NCBI GenBank assembly: GCA_002786025.1
Contig: NHNW01000004.1
Span: 434,001 to 498,000, forward strand
Direction: 5' to 3'
Length of the DNA: 64,000 nucleotides
Origin: Zasmidium citrigriseum
Lineage: Eukaryota > Ascomycota > Dothideomycetes > Mycosphaerellales > Mycosphaerellaceae
Shown here in pieces: positions 54,120-64,000 of this stretch; positions within the stretch are counted from its first letter, which is position 1, and every line of letters begins with the position of its first letter. The translations under genes and the position numbers were made by a program. The notes beneath the pieces were generated by a model. It was not told the DNA's origin. It saw only the letters and a list, made by a program, of their open reading frames with translations, and made no database searches.

Positions 54120-56578
54120 ATGGGAGTTGTCTTGAGTGTACTCATCTACGTATTCAGATGGCGCCCAAAGAACGACGCTCAGGCGCGAACGGCGCAGGAC
54201 GTCGAGCTCGGTGGAATCCAGTATGCCGCACGACGCCCCTGCCGACTACCTCTCTTCGACCGGCGGTCCGTTGCAGAGGCCAGCCTGGACCATTGTCTAC
54301 CTTCACATCAGGACAGCATCCGCACCGGCTGGATCACCAAGAAGCTGTTGCACGCGTTCGAGGATGAACTTGAGCGAGAGGACTTCATTCGTGAGTTGAA
54401 CATCATACGCCTTGGACATCGCCCCGTTAACGTACCACCATAGGTATCGCCGTCATGGCCATGTCGGAAAATGGCAACCATCCAATTTACAACAGGCGCA
54501 TGGACGTCTTGTACAACCGCTACCGAGGGCAGTGGCGAGCCTCTCTTGCCGTCATGCAGGAGCTGTCTTTCGGCAGGACTATCTGCAGCAAGAAAGCCGC
54601 TGCCACCAAATTGGAGGCGTTTGTCGAACTCAAGAATACTGTGTATGCGGCGGTTGACTCGCTACTGCGCGAAAATCATGTTGTTACGCCCCGAGTGCCA
54701 CAAATTCCACGCCGCGATGACCAACAAGATTCCCAAGGTGGCAACGGCAAAGACCAGGAAGAGGACGTATTTCGATCTACTGTACCGATTCCGGTCGAAC
54801 CGCAACGGGCACCGCGACCAGCAACGCTACCTGCAATATCGCCAGTGGCGTCGTCACCAGTGTCACCAGCGACACCGGCAACACCAGCAGCACCAGTAGA
54901 CACGCCGCCAGAGACACCATCTCCAAAACGACTGCGGAAACTGCGAGAAAAGCTGGGAGACGTATTGTCTGGCCCTCAGCTAGTAACACAAATAGAGGCG
55001 CCGTGGCCGGTGGCAGTACGAGGAGGCGCGCAATCATCCGCTCAAACATACTCACCGGCTGCAAATAGCAGTCAAGTTACCTCGCCTGGCGCACCAGTCC
55101 GCCGGTCGCTACCAGACGACGTTCCTCTGAGCCGCCTTATCAAACATTCACAAAGTGTGCCTGCGATGCATATGCCCACGACGGGGATGCCTACGGTGGC
55201 CATGCCCACATTGAGACACGACGATGCTGCGTACGCCGCCACCACAGAGCGAATGTCGATCGCTCAACGTCGCCAGCTCTCCGGTTCAGACTTGGCCCAT
55301 ATCAAGCCCCAGGGCTACGCCAGTGTGCTGCGTGAATCCACAGGCAAACAGCTTGGCCTCACTCCGCAGTGGGACGAGAACGGAAGGATGACGCCAGCAA
55401 TGGTCGACGTGGTAGATGCTCTCCAGACTCTCAGGGACGAGAAGGTGCAGAAGCAACGCGAAGCCAACAAAGCCGACAAGTGGAAGGGCACCCCTCCGAT
55501 CAAGGTACCGGAGTACGATGCTCAGGCGCACGCTATGCATATACGGAACGACCAGAGGATGAAAAACGAAACGCTCATGGAGAGCATGTTCGGAAAGGGA
55601 TGGCAAGCGCCCGAGGCCGCTGTTCCAAAAGTTGTGTTGCAAAAGGTCTATGAAGAGCAAATGCGACTTCAGAAAGTCTCTGGAAGACACTCGGGCAACG
55701 TCACTCCGCTGGAGCAGCAAAATGTCTGCTTCCCAGCATGGCTGGCCTCGCAGACTCACCTGCAGCCCATGCAACAATCGCACGCTTGGTTTATGCCGAA
55801 ACATGCGACTTACCCTCCTCCGATGCAGTCACCACAAGAAGGCACGGAGTACCCTTTCTTTACCAGAACAAATTCGGCGCCAGAAAGAGTTCGAACCATC
55901 AAAAGCGCCCTCAAGCGCCAGAGCTCCTCACTCGGCGTACGCTTCGAAGAAGGCGTACAGCCACAGGCAGAGGAGTCCAGCATCACGAGAATCCAGACTC
56001 CTGGACCAAGCCCATACCTAGAATTATATGTCACGAATCCTGACCCTCCGAGCTCATACGCGGAATCATCCAGCCATGCTGCTGAGAGGTACGAGTGGCA
56101 GCAGAATGTGTGGACAGGCCCACCACAGAGTTTAGTAAGATACCCGAACGAAAGGAGACAGAGTCTCATGCCTTCTGTCGAGACGGTCTCGGACGATGGC
56201 GACGACGAGCCAGTTCATGAAGAAGAGGTTGGATTGGCTTCTTACAGAAACAAAGGCAAATCTCCAGCCACTGACCCACCTAGCGATGAAGAGGTCGCGT
56301 CAGTGAAAGAAATTGAGGCGATCCAGAAACTTTCGAGCAACCGGTATAGAGCTCCATGCTCCTGGCCATCCAAGGACCAGGATGCTGTGTCCATTGAGGC
56401 AACGGAATATGCTCAGAAGACCCCCGTCAACAGAGGCAGAAGTCCGTGTTCGTACCCACCTGGGGAGCAGGAGGCAGTCTCAAGCGAGGAAGAGGAAGTT
56501 GTTGAAAAGGTGGAAAAGAAGAAATACAAGACACCATGCTCTTGGCCATCCGAGTGCGGGGACTCAGAGCATGAATGA
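54120..56578 (+). CDS. Large protein of unknown function with C-terminal PCSWP repeats
   Basis: Two exons (54120..54390 and 54444..56578) give 801 aa. No named domain recognised. The N-terminus starts with a short hydrophobic stretch (MGVVLSVLIYVFRW). Residues 70-180 look folded and helical (WITKKLLHAFEDELERED and YNRRMDVLYNRYRGQWRA). A Pro/Ala/Thr-rich disordered part and basic/Met-rich segments follow. The last 110 residues are a tandem repeat of about 30 residues with the core [RK]-[SAT]-P-C-S-[WY]-P and acidic spacers. The first exon is the least certain part, because other frames there are also open; I prefer this one because it runs in frame through the intron into the conserved-looking helices. 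Confidence 0.65.
56245..56575 (+). repeat. Coding tandem repeat, PCSWP type
   Basis: About four diverged copies of a roughly 30-codon unit at the end of the 801-aa unknown protein. Cores are GKSPATDPPS, YRAPCSWPS, GRSPCSYPP and YKTPCSWPS, each followed by acidic residues. Confidence 0.7.
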
Positions 56579-56833
56579 GTGTCGAAAGCGATACAAGAAG
56601 GGATTGTACAGGAGAAAGAGCATGTATGAGTGATCTATGAGAGGTCGGGATCTATATGGGAAGCGAGATGAGACAGTGAGTACCATGGACACCGACACGG
56701 GAAACAGGACTCCAGACTGACAGCACTTCAACAGTTTCTTGGGCGCCACCACTTACAGCAAGGGCTAGGAAGAGAAAAATCTCAGGACGCAAGTATCGTT
56801 GGTCAAGAATACAGGTAGCTACATGTATCGAAA

Positions 56834-59700
56834 TCAATGCAAAAAAATCTCCAAACTAACCTCATTATTCCACCCTGCGTCCTCTCCACTCTCCCTCCAA
56901 GCCCTCTCAACATCAACCTCCAGCACATGCGCATCGACCTCGTTCTTCGTAACACAATCCTTAGGAATCGGATTCCCATATATCATAATCATCAAATCCT
57001 CAACCTTCCTCGCTGGCAAATCAGAAACCCACAGTCCCAGAACGCCGAGCGCTTTGATACTCGTCCAGATCCGCAGACGCCCATTCTCTTCGACGTACAT
57101 GTCACAATTCGTGACGGCGGCGCAGCCAGTCATCTTTCCCAGGAGACCCATCATGGCGACTTGGAGTTTTTGTTTCCGGACGGTGAAAGTGCGTAAGGCG
57201 TAGGCGGTTAGGATATCCCAGCCGTGTGTTTCGAGTTCGAGGCCCACCATCGCTTGTTGATCCCCACGGGACATGGGAGCTGAGACTTCTCCTGAGGTGA
57301 AAGAGGCCACGACGTAAGGGCCTTTCTCTGTACCTGGGAAATCGTGGAGATGAATGAATTCGTTCAAGTGTTGACCTGCTACATTAAAGATTCCCAGGAT
57401 GCCGGACCCGGTTTCCGCGTGGCCGACGTAGGTGCCGATTTTGAGCATGGCGAGGGCTTTGTTGCTGTTGTAGGGATCCATTGCTTTGCCTATCATGTCG
57501 GGACGGAGGATTACTGTTTTTCCGCGGGGTGTTTGGGCGGTCATTTGGCGGATGAGTTTGGTATCGTGCTGGCCGGGGACGTCGGTGAAGTAGATTGGTC
57601 CACCGCTCACGGCGCGTGCGGCTGCGTGGAAAGAGCCCCATTCGTGGGAGGTCTGGAACATGTCCCAGTCGGGGAGGGCGTTGAGGTGTTGTGTCAGGAG
57701 GCTGTTGTGTGCGTTGCAGAAGATGTGCCATGGGTGGCTGGCGGGGACTTCTGGGAAGAAGTCGTCTGAGTTTCGAACGAGGAGGCGGGGTTTGTTTGTT
57801 GGGAGTTGGCTGTGGAAGATTAGTTGGGGGGACTGCGACATGCAAGAGATAGCCCTGGCGCTGAGGTAGCGAAGATGGGCGACTGTCCAGGCGTCTTGAT
57901 ATTTTGTTGTCAGGGCTCTCCTGTCTGGGGCGTGCTGGAGCAGGTCCAGAAAGAATTGTGCGTCTGTCTTGACAGAGTCGACTCCTGCGGATGAAAGGAA
58001 TTGGTAGAAGTCGTTGTACATTCGAGATGCGTCTTCAGCCGCCACGACCGTGAATGTGCCACCTGCCACGCCTGGCTCTTTTTCTACTTCGATCGTCTTG
58101 TAGTTCTTTGCGATCCAGCCGTTGGGATCGATGCCGCCCCAGTAGCCCAGTATAGCGTGCCACACAGCGATATGGTTGATGTTGGGATGACGTTTGCGGA
58201 TCTCAGTCGTGGTGGCCTTCATTCCATCTGGAAATCCCTCCTTGTTCGCTTCGAAGTCTGACCAGCCTCGGACGAACTGTGTCTCGCCTTTTGAAAGTGA
58301 CTGCCAGTTGTCGTCGATTATGAGGTTTGTGATGTTGATGTTCTCTTTCTTGAGCGAGTCTAGGGCATCCAAGATCTTCTTCGAGGTCAGGCTTTGGCCC
58401 AGTCCATTCCACGTGCAGTATGTTAGTCCATCATACCATTCCTGTGAGATGTCAGTGGAGATTCGCACAGCAATCAGCTAGCCTGCTGGTATACCTCCAG
58501 CCACTCAGGCTTGACCTCCTCCCATCGCTTTGCCACCTCGTCATCGACAGTGGTTGTGCTGTACGACCGCATAACCTTTCTTGCATGGTAGAAGACAGCC
58601 GCGTTGGCAATCTCAAAGCTCGGAGCGACTGCGACCAGGACTCTGGCTGTACCGCTTTCGGTTCGATCGTTACGGCCTTTGATGATGACGTTTCCGTGTC
58701 TGTCATTGAAGAAGGTTGCCATGATGTCGTCAAGGCCACTAATACCGAGTACAACAACATGCAGTCCGTCTGATCGAAGGAATGACAGTAACACACCATC
58801 TTTGTCCAGATCTAGCTGCCCTTTGCCTTGCCGTGGTGCAAGCCATGGAGCCCAAAGTCGTACCAAACTGAACCATCTGGACATGTGATTTGGAAGACCG
58901 AGTTGATGATGCTGCCAGCCCGAGTCCGGATCCTTTGCCGCGGCAACAGAACATGTCAGAGAGTAGAGGTAGGTATCATCGGTGTCTGGTCTCTCACTTG
59001 AGACTTTGATGTCGGAGCTGACCCCATCGAACCAATGCTTCAGGTCGTAGGACGAATGCTTCGCAAAATCGGCTCCTTGGTAGTGCAGCTCGCCATCGTC
59101 GACACCCGTCGTGTCTTTGATCCATCTCCAGCCCTGATCGGTGTCGACCAAGAACTTGACGGTAAAGGACATGACTTGACCATGTTTGGGCAGGCCAGGT
59201 AGCTCGGCGGCGAACCACCTGCGAGAGATAGAGCGATCTTGCGGTCTGTTGAGGAGCAGTATATCTTCACAATCGGCTGTCGGCTTCAACGGTAGTTCGG
59301 CCCAGTCATGATGGCCTCCATGGTTATGCCAGATGCAGACCTGGGGCTCATCTTCTTCCACACGGCTTGGGGCATTGGTCTCCAATAGAACGGAGAATCG
59401 AACACTGTCCTGGTGTCGAGAGATGGTGGTAGCCTGGCCTAATGTTGGGGAACATGTGACTTTGAGATACATATCGCCGGCGTCTTTGTTGCTCTTAGGG
59501 TAGAAAGCTGGCTTTACCTCCACTGATTGCTGCTCAGGAGAGGCGTTGACCATCTGCGAGATGGGCGGTTCGGGGTAGACTCGTTCGCCAGACACGGTAT
59601 CACAATCTGAGCAGAGATGAGAAGAGTGGAATGCTGCTATTCAATCATCGGGCTTACATCCGAAGGAGATCTGCTTCTGCTTGACTCGTTTGATAACCAT
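56834..59700 (-). CDS. GH36-type alpha-galactosidase / raffinose synthase-like (Sip1 family)
   Basis: A glycoside hydrolase of the raffinose synthase/seed imbibition protein branch of GH36. Three exons on the minus strand (59700..59658, 59606..58495, 58441..56834) give 920 aa. The first exon encodes MVIKRVKQKQISFG; the joins give FGYCDTVSGERVYP and PEWLEEWYDGLTYCTWNGLG. The (beta/alpha)8 catalytic part begins near residue 386. The probable nucleophile Asp is D545 in AGVDSVKTDAQFF, and LIIDDNWQSL matches the family. There is no signal peptide, suggesting intracellular action on alpha-galactosides; whether it hydrolyses or transfers is open. The coding strand is C-rich then G-rich after about 57120. 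Confidence 0.9.
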
Positions 59701-59981
59701 AGCGGAGGAGAGAAGGGGCTGAGGAGGAGATGGGTACGAAGCAGTGGCAAATTGACAATGGCTCTTTCGAGAGCAGTATGGAATGGACTGGATGAGAGCT
59801 CCTTCACTCACCGTTACTCGACCTTCGTCTCCACCTGCATGCAGAGTGTTGGAGAACGTCATCCTGGCTGCAGGTACTGGGGAGCTTGGAGGATGCGCGA
59901 GGTCGTCGGCGCTGTGGCTGGAGCACGCCGACCTCACCTCTTCACCCAGCATTTTGCACCGCGCAATAATACCATGCACTG
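59701..59981. promoter_or_regulatory. Short shared 5' region, GH36 / JIP5
   Basis: 281 bp between divergent start codons. The right end carries a two-codon upstream ORF (ATG CAC TGA, 59974-59982) whose last base is the A of the JIP5 start codon. Confidence 0.5.
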
Positions 59982-61286
59982 ATGGTGATGCTGGACAATT
60001 TGTGCTCCTTGCCGCTGTCGGCCGACCTGTTCGCCCAGGCCGTGCATCCCACCGAGCCATTGGTGGCGGTCGGTCTCGCCAGCGGCCATGTGCAGACCTT
60101 GAAGCTGCCACCCGTCGACGACGATGAGGACAAGAAGCCGCCGCCCACCTTGCCAGGCCGGCGCAGCAGCAACGGAACCGATGTGGTCGATACTGCCTGG
60201 CGCACCAAGAGACACAAGGGCAGCTGCAGGTGTTTGGCCTACAGCGTGGATGGGAGGCAGTTGTATTCTGCGGGCACTGATGGAATCGTGAAGGCCGCCG
60301 ACAGCGCTACTGGAACCGTCACCGGAAAAGTCGCCATACCGCTCGACACATCCTCTGCGAGAAGTCTGATCGATGCGCCCACAGTCGTCCATGCGCTCAG
60401 CCCGCAAACTTTTCTGCTCTCCACCGACTCCGGCGCACTGCATCTTTTCGATTTGCGCGATCCCGCACCCAGCCTCCCCGTGGCCGAGTCGAAAACCGCC
60501 TTTATCGCCACCAAGCCTTCGCAGACCTATCACCCCCACGCCGACTACATCTCGTCCCTATGCCCTATCCCACCCTCCGCTGCGTCTACGTCTGGCTACA
60601 GCAAGCAGTGGCTAACCACCGGCAGTACTACCCTGGCTCTGACTGACCTACGACGAGGAGTCCTCGCTAAGAGCGAAGATCAGGAGGAACTCCTACTGTC
60701 TTGCCTATATGTGACCGGTCTGGCGGCAAAGAAGAGCAGCGGAAGTACAGGCGAAAAAGCAGTCGTGGGTGGTGGAGATGGAGTCATTACTCTTTGGGAG
60801 AAGGGACAATGGGATGATCAAGATGAACGAATTATCGTCAGCAGGGAGAAGGAGACCCTAGACTGTATGGCATATGTCCCAGATGGTATCGGAGGCTTTG
60901 GCAAGAAGATCGCTGTTGGCATGGGCGACGGTCGAGTACGCTTCGTCAAGCTGGGCGCCAACAAGGTCATTGGCGAGGTTCAACATGACGAGGTTGAAGG
61001 TGTCGTTGAGCTCGGCTTCGACGTTGGTGGCAGAATGATCTCTGGAGGTGGACAGACTATCAAGGTCTGGCGCGAGAGCATTCAAGGCGAGGAGGAAGAC
61101 GAGGAAGATGAAGACGATGCCGCCATTGCCAAACGTCCTGCGCCCGACAGCGACGATAGCGATGACGATGATGACAGCGAGGACGATAGTGACGACGAGA
61201 AGACCCGAAAGCGACGTAAGAAGAGAAAGCGAGGCAAGGGCCCAGCGACCTCCTCCACCAACTTCAACTTCGCTGGACTGGATTGA
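59982..61286 (+). CDS. jip5: WD-repeat protein Jip5 (WDR55 family), ribosome biogenesis
   Basis: A WD40 propeller protein; yeast Jip5 and human WDR55 act in nucleolar rRNA processing. Single exon, 434 aa. It starts [19 protein letters not shown] with the first blade at [20 protein letters not shown]. Further blades include [37 protein letters not shown] and [18 protein letters not shown]. The acidic tail (about 370-405) and basic end ([18 protein letters not shown]) are typical nucleolar features. A second in-frame ATG two codons later may be the real start; the two differ by two residues. Confidence 0.92.
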   Translation: MVMLDNLCSLPLSADLFAQAVHPTEPLVAVGLASGHVQTLKLPPVDDDEDKKPPPTLPGRRSSNGTDVVDTAWRTKRHKGSCRCLAYSVDGRQLYSAGTDGIVKAADSATGTVTGKVAIPLDTSSARSLIDAPTVVHALSPQTFLLSTDSGALHLFDLRDPAPSLPVAESKTAFIATKPSQTYHPHADYISSLCPIPPSAASTSGYSKQWLTTGSTTLALTDLRRGVLAKSEDQEELLLSCLYVTGLAAKKSSGSTGEKAVVGGGDGVITLWEKGQWDDQDERIIVSREKETLDCMAYVPDGIGGFGKKIAVGMGDGRVRFVKLGANKVIGEVQHDEVEGVVELGFDVGGRMISGGGQTIKVWRESIQGEEEDEEDEDDAAIAKRPAPDSDDSDDDDDSEDDSDDEKTRKRRKKRKRGKGPATSSTNFNFAGLD

Positions 61287-61638
61287 TTATGTTTGTAACA
61301 TGAGGTGTTGGGTGCCGGTTCGTCTTGCATTGCGAAAGATACCCCAACAAAAGTTTTGTCAGGTGTGCTTAGACCTCTACTTCGCAACAAATCGAATAAC
61401 TTCACAGCATATTATGTATCATCATTCTGGGGAAAGGGAAACGAGAGAAAGATTTGATTGAAAAGCAACGCATTCTGATTGGCAATCTAGGTACTAATGA
61501 AAAACAGGTCATTATGAAACGCGGCACGATACTCTCCCTTTTGACGCCGACCATGAGCGAGGGCCATCCTGTGGTGTTTCATCACCTTCAACATGTTCAA
61601 CTCAGGCCGGCCGGAAAGGACTTACCCTAGACTGGCAT
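61287..61638. other. Convergent intergenic region, JIP5 / RBR ligase
   Basis: 352 bp between two 3' ends. No gene or repeat seen. Confidence 0.5.
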
Positions 61639-62835
61639 TTACGGTCCCTGTTCTTGGAGAAGTGCCTCACGAGCACGCAAGTACGACTGGTAGATCTCAG
61701 CCAGCTGCGGGTAGAGTTGGAAGCCCTCCTCTCCAGCGCCTCCGGCTTGCCGCTGAAGGTACTCGTGCACTAGTTCGACGTCGTTCAGTCTGGCCGCTCT
61801 GGTGTCCACGTCAGGTTCAAGGTGGATGGCATAGACATCGATCGAGCCCATCAGCGCCGAAGCCAGTGTCATCACGCCCACCAACCGAAAAAACATGTCG
61901 TCTTGGGCGTATAGGGCATCTTCAAGTCTACCCATCAACCCGGGAACGACCTGGCGGGTGGCGTCTGTAGCGATCTCGATGAGTACCTGTCGATGTGCAT
62001 GGCGCTGCCTCACCTCTGGAGCTGCATCGGCTGGAACTTCACCTTGAGCTCTCGCGGCTCGTATGCCACGGTTCACACGTTCCATGACGGCGGCGTCGAC
62101 GCCGTCGGGGAGAGGTGCATCAGCTACCATCACGTTCTCATTGGCAAACATTGCGTTCTCGGCCCCGGGTTCGTTGTACAAGGGACACCCACCGATATTC
62201 CAGTGGCCAGAGTTTCCCTTCGCCCGCTCGCCACAGATGTAGCAGAAGTGCGTCTTGCACGCTGCGAACTCACACGTCATGTGGTTGCAGGCCGCTTTGA
62301 GCTGCACGGGAGCATCACAACCCGGGCACTTCTGATAGTCCTTTCCGCGCTGCAGGCCTTCGAAGGGATCGGCTTGCTCGACCCGCTTGCACTCATGGTC
62401 GCCGTTGGCGATGACGCTGTTGCAGTTAGCACAGGTCTTGGTTTCACACGAGGGACACTTCTCACTCGGTTGATGTTGAGACTTGACACCCAAGAAGATG
62501 CTGCAAGCCGGATTCGCGCAGTACAGACGATCGGCCGTTGGCGTCCAGATCTCTTTCTGCTTCTCTGCCCAGTCCGCCAGGAACTGTTCAGAGAAGAAGT
62601 CGGAGATTTGGTCGATTTTGATCTCGCGACCGCCGAATGTGACTGGGTATTGGGTTTCGTCTTTGAGGGCGGCGTAGAATTGGGGGACGATGCCGTTCGT
62701 GAAGCAGTCCTCGCACATGGGGTGGCCGTCGATCTCCATTCGATCACCACTATGCTTCTCCCTACAGGCGACGCAGATGTAGTCGTCAGGAACGTCTGCT
62801 CCATTGAGCGGGTCGGTATGAGCTGGATTGGACAT
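61639..62835 (-). CDS. RBR-type E3 ubiquitin ligase
   Basis: A RING-between-RING protein, 398 aa, single exon. The first zinc module (CVACREKHSGDRMEIDGHPM then CEDC) is atypical for RING1. An IBR-like module follows (LYCANPACSIFLG, CPSCETKTCANCN). RING2 has KCPGCDAPVQLKAACNHMTC, with the catalytic Cys position in AACNHM, then HFCYICGERAKG. A C-terminal helical part (about 260-398) has no recognised domain. I start at 62835; an upstream in-frame ATG at 62991 would add 52 residues of UTR-like composition. The substrate is unknown. Confidence 0.85.
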   Translation of the reverse strand: MSNPAHTDPLNGADVPDDYICVACREKHSGDRMEIDGHPMCEDCFTNGIVPQFYAALKDETQYPVTFGGREIKIDQISDFFSEQFLADWAEKQKEIWTPTADRLYCANPACSIFLGVKSQHQPSEKCPSCETKTCANCNSVIANGDHECKRVEQADPFEGLQRGKDYQKCPGCDAPVQLKAACNHMTCEFAACKTHFCYICGERAKGNSGHWNIGGCPLYNEPGAENAMFANENVMVADAPLPDGVDAAVMERVNRGIRAARAQGEVPADAAPEVRQRHAHRQVLIEIATDATRQVVPGLMGRLEDALYAQDDMFFRLVGVMTLASALMGSIDVYAIHLEPDVDTRAARLNDVELVHEYLQRQAGGAGEEGFQLYPQLAEIYQSYLRAREALLQEQGP

Positions 62836-64000
62836 GTCGGTTGAGTTGAGGATGTGTGGCTTCTGGTTTTGTAAGTTCTGGTACGGTTTGCTGAGCTTTC
62901 TGTGATGAAGGTGTTGATTCGGATAGGGACGATAGACTCGCTTGGTGAGTTGCAGCGATACTAATACCCTTCCACAACACTCGACGCTCAATGCTCTTGT
63001 GTCAAGTATTGGGCGTTGTTCGGCGAGTCACTAACGGTTCTTTATGCCTGACAATGGCATTCTCTTGTCGACATACGACGGTGACTTAAAGTCTACTAGC
63101 AATATGCAACAAAGGCATTGTGGACGAATACACTCCGTACAAGATGCGACGTAACGACATTCAACGTCGAATTCACATATTCGTCACAGAAGCGACGATG
63201 AATGCCAAGGCGCTAAGCAATACGGCAAGTGAATGAATTCTAGGTAAGCTGTACTCGAGCACCAGCACCACCGGTACATTCGAAGGATCGCTGAACATAA
63301 CAGAGACCAAAGTATCAACACTGAAGTCGCTTGTTACAAGGAGTAGAGCCGCACCATGCTCCAGTCGGCCAACAACACTTGACAACCGGTCTATCCACCA
63401 AGGCGCAGCTTAATTTTGCACAGTCTGCCTGGAAGCGACGGCTCTCCGAAAGAAGAGACGTTTTGCGTTACTCGACACTGTAATCAGTGCCTGGGTCGCA
63501 GAAGCTATCTGCGAGACTGTGGCAAAGATTCGATTGACAAAGCCCTCGGGAAGGAGGGTGCCGCATGCCAGAGGGCCTTGACGTCAAACGCTCTCGACTC
63601 CAATGGATACTTGCTCACGGATACCTGCTCATGGCCATTGACCCCTCGTACGAAGTCGGCGCACAACACAACTCGGCCGTCGGACCGGAAGCTCGCCGTG
63701 GGACGATCCCTTGAAGTCGCAGCCACAGCCTTCCCATCCAGCGCCTTGTGAACACCCAACACGGCCTAGTCGTCTTGATTGACCGCTCGCAAGAAATGAT
63801 CGCGATCAAGCAGATCGGTCAGATTAGATAGCTTGATTTGAACTATGTCTCATATCGATCAGATCAGATACCATTTGCCGGACTAGTCGGTGACGATCAC
63901 CACGTCCACGCTGCAGCCTCATGGGCTTGATACCCTGCACGTGGATGCTTCCGCGCCACACCCATTGGCACATCTTCCTCTTCCTAAACAACGGACGATC
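62836..64000. other. Terminal 1.1 kb without a recognised gene
   Basis: It contains the RBR promoter side. Open frames at 63416-63751 (plus) and 63762-63505 (minus) overlap and have no motifs. Near 63797-63880 short GATC/AGATC words recur. A gene could begin outside the window. Confidence 0.4.

Noticed and set aside
63416..63762. Overlapping open frames on both strands near the right edge
   Set aside because: Neither has a motif, and each is explained by the absence of stops in GC-rich DNA.

Overview
The window is nuclear DNA of a filamentous ascomycete. The evidence is short spliceosomal introns (about 45-60 nt, GT-AG with CTGAC/CTAAC-like branch points), dense genes on both strands with no operons, and a gene set of fungal proteins: Erv14, Jip5, a Ubp6-type deubiquitinase, kinesin-5, kynurenine monooxygenase, an ADP1-type ABC transporter and a mitochondrial 2-methylcitrate dehydratase. 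The style fits Dothideomycetes, perhaps Mycosphaerellales/Capnodiales. That placement is an inference from gene style, not from alignment. I found 30 protein-coding genes, no convincing tRNA or rRNA, no CRISPR and no intact transposon.

Left part (0.4-20 kb): EFR3 (plasma-membrane PI4-kinase scaffold), 2-methylcitrate dehydratase, glutathione synthetase, a stand-alone 2Fe-2S ferredoxin-like protein, a secreted alpha/beta hydrolase and a small secreted cysteine-rich protein (an accessory-looking patch at 7-10.4 kb with relic-like DNA), a conserved unknown, UBP6, a REC8-type kleisin, an alpha/beta hydrolase and a PHAF1/UPF0183 protein.

Middle (20-41 kb): kinesin-5, squalene synthase ERG9, a low-complexity unknown, APC11, a two-domain mercaptopyruvate/thiosulfate sulfurtransferase, a secreted unknown, a PLP aminotransferase, the ADP1-like ABCG transporter, NAC-beta, a BBE-type FAD oxidase and an SDR.

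Right part (41-64 kb): GH1 beta-glucosidase, N-myristoyltransferase, a GMC oxidoreductase, ERV14/cornichon, methionine aminopeptidase 1, kynurenine 3-monooxygenase, a large repeat-tailed unknown, a GH36/raffinose-synthase-like enzyme, the WD protein JIP5 and an RBR-type E3 ligase. The last 1.1 kb shows no gene.

Several neighbours are divergent and share a short 5' region (2-methylcitrate dehydratase/GSH2, PHAF1/kinesin-5, aminotransferase/ABC, GH36/JIP5). The genes do not form one pathway. NAC-beta, N-myristoyltransferase and MAP1 all act on nascent N-termini, but their proximity may be chance.

The most notable observations are: (1) NAC-beta can be read in frame only if a single-nucleotide exon (position 37248) lies between two canonical introns; (2) at least eight genes show a coding-strand switch from C-rich to G-rich synonymous usage toward the 3' end, always in the same direction relative to transcription; (3) two GC-AG introns; and (4) an ERV14 stop codon that overlaps a good intron donor. 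I did not find a clearly new multi-gene system.
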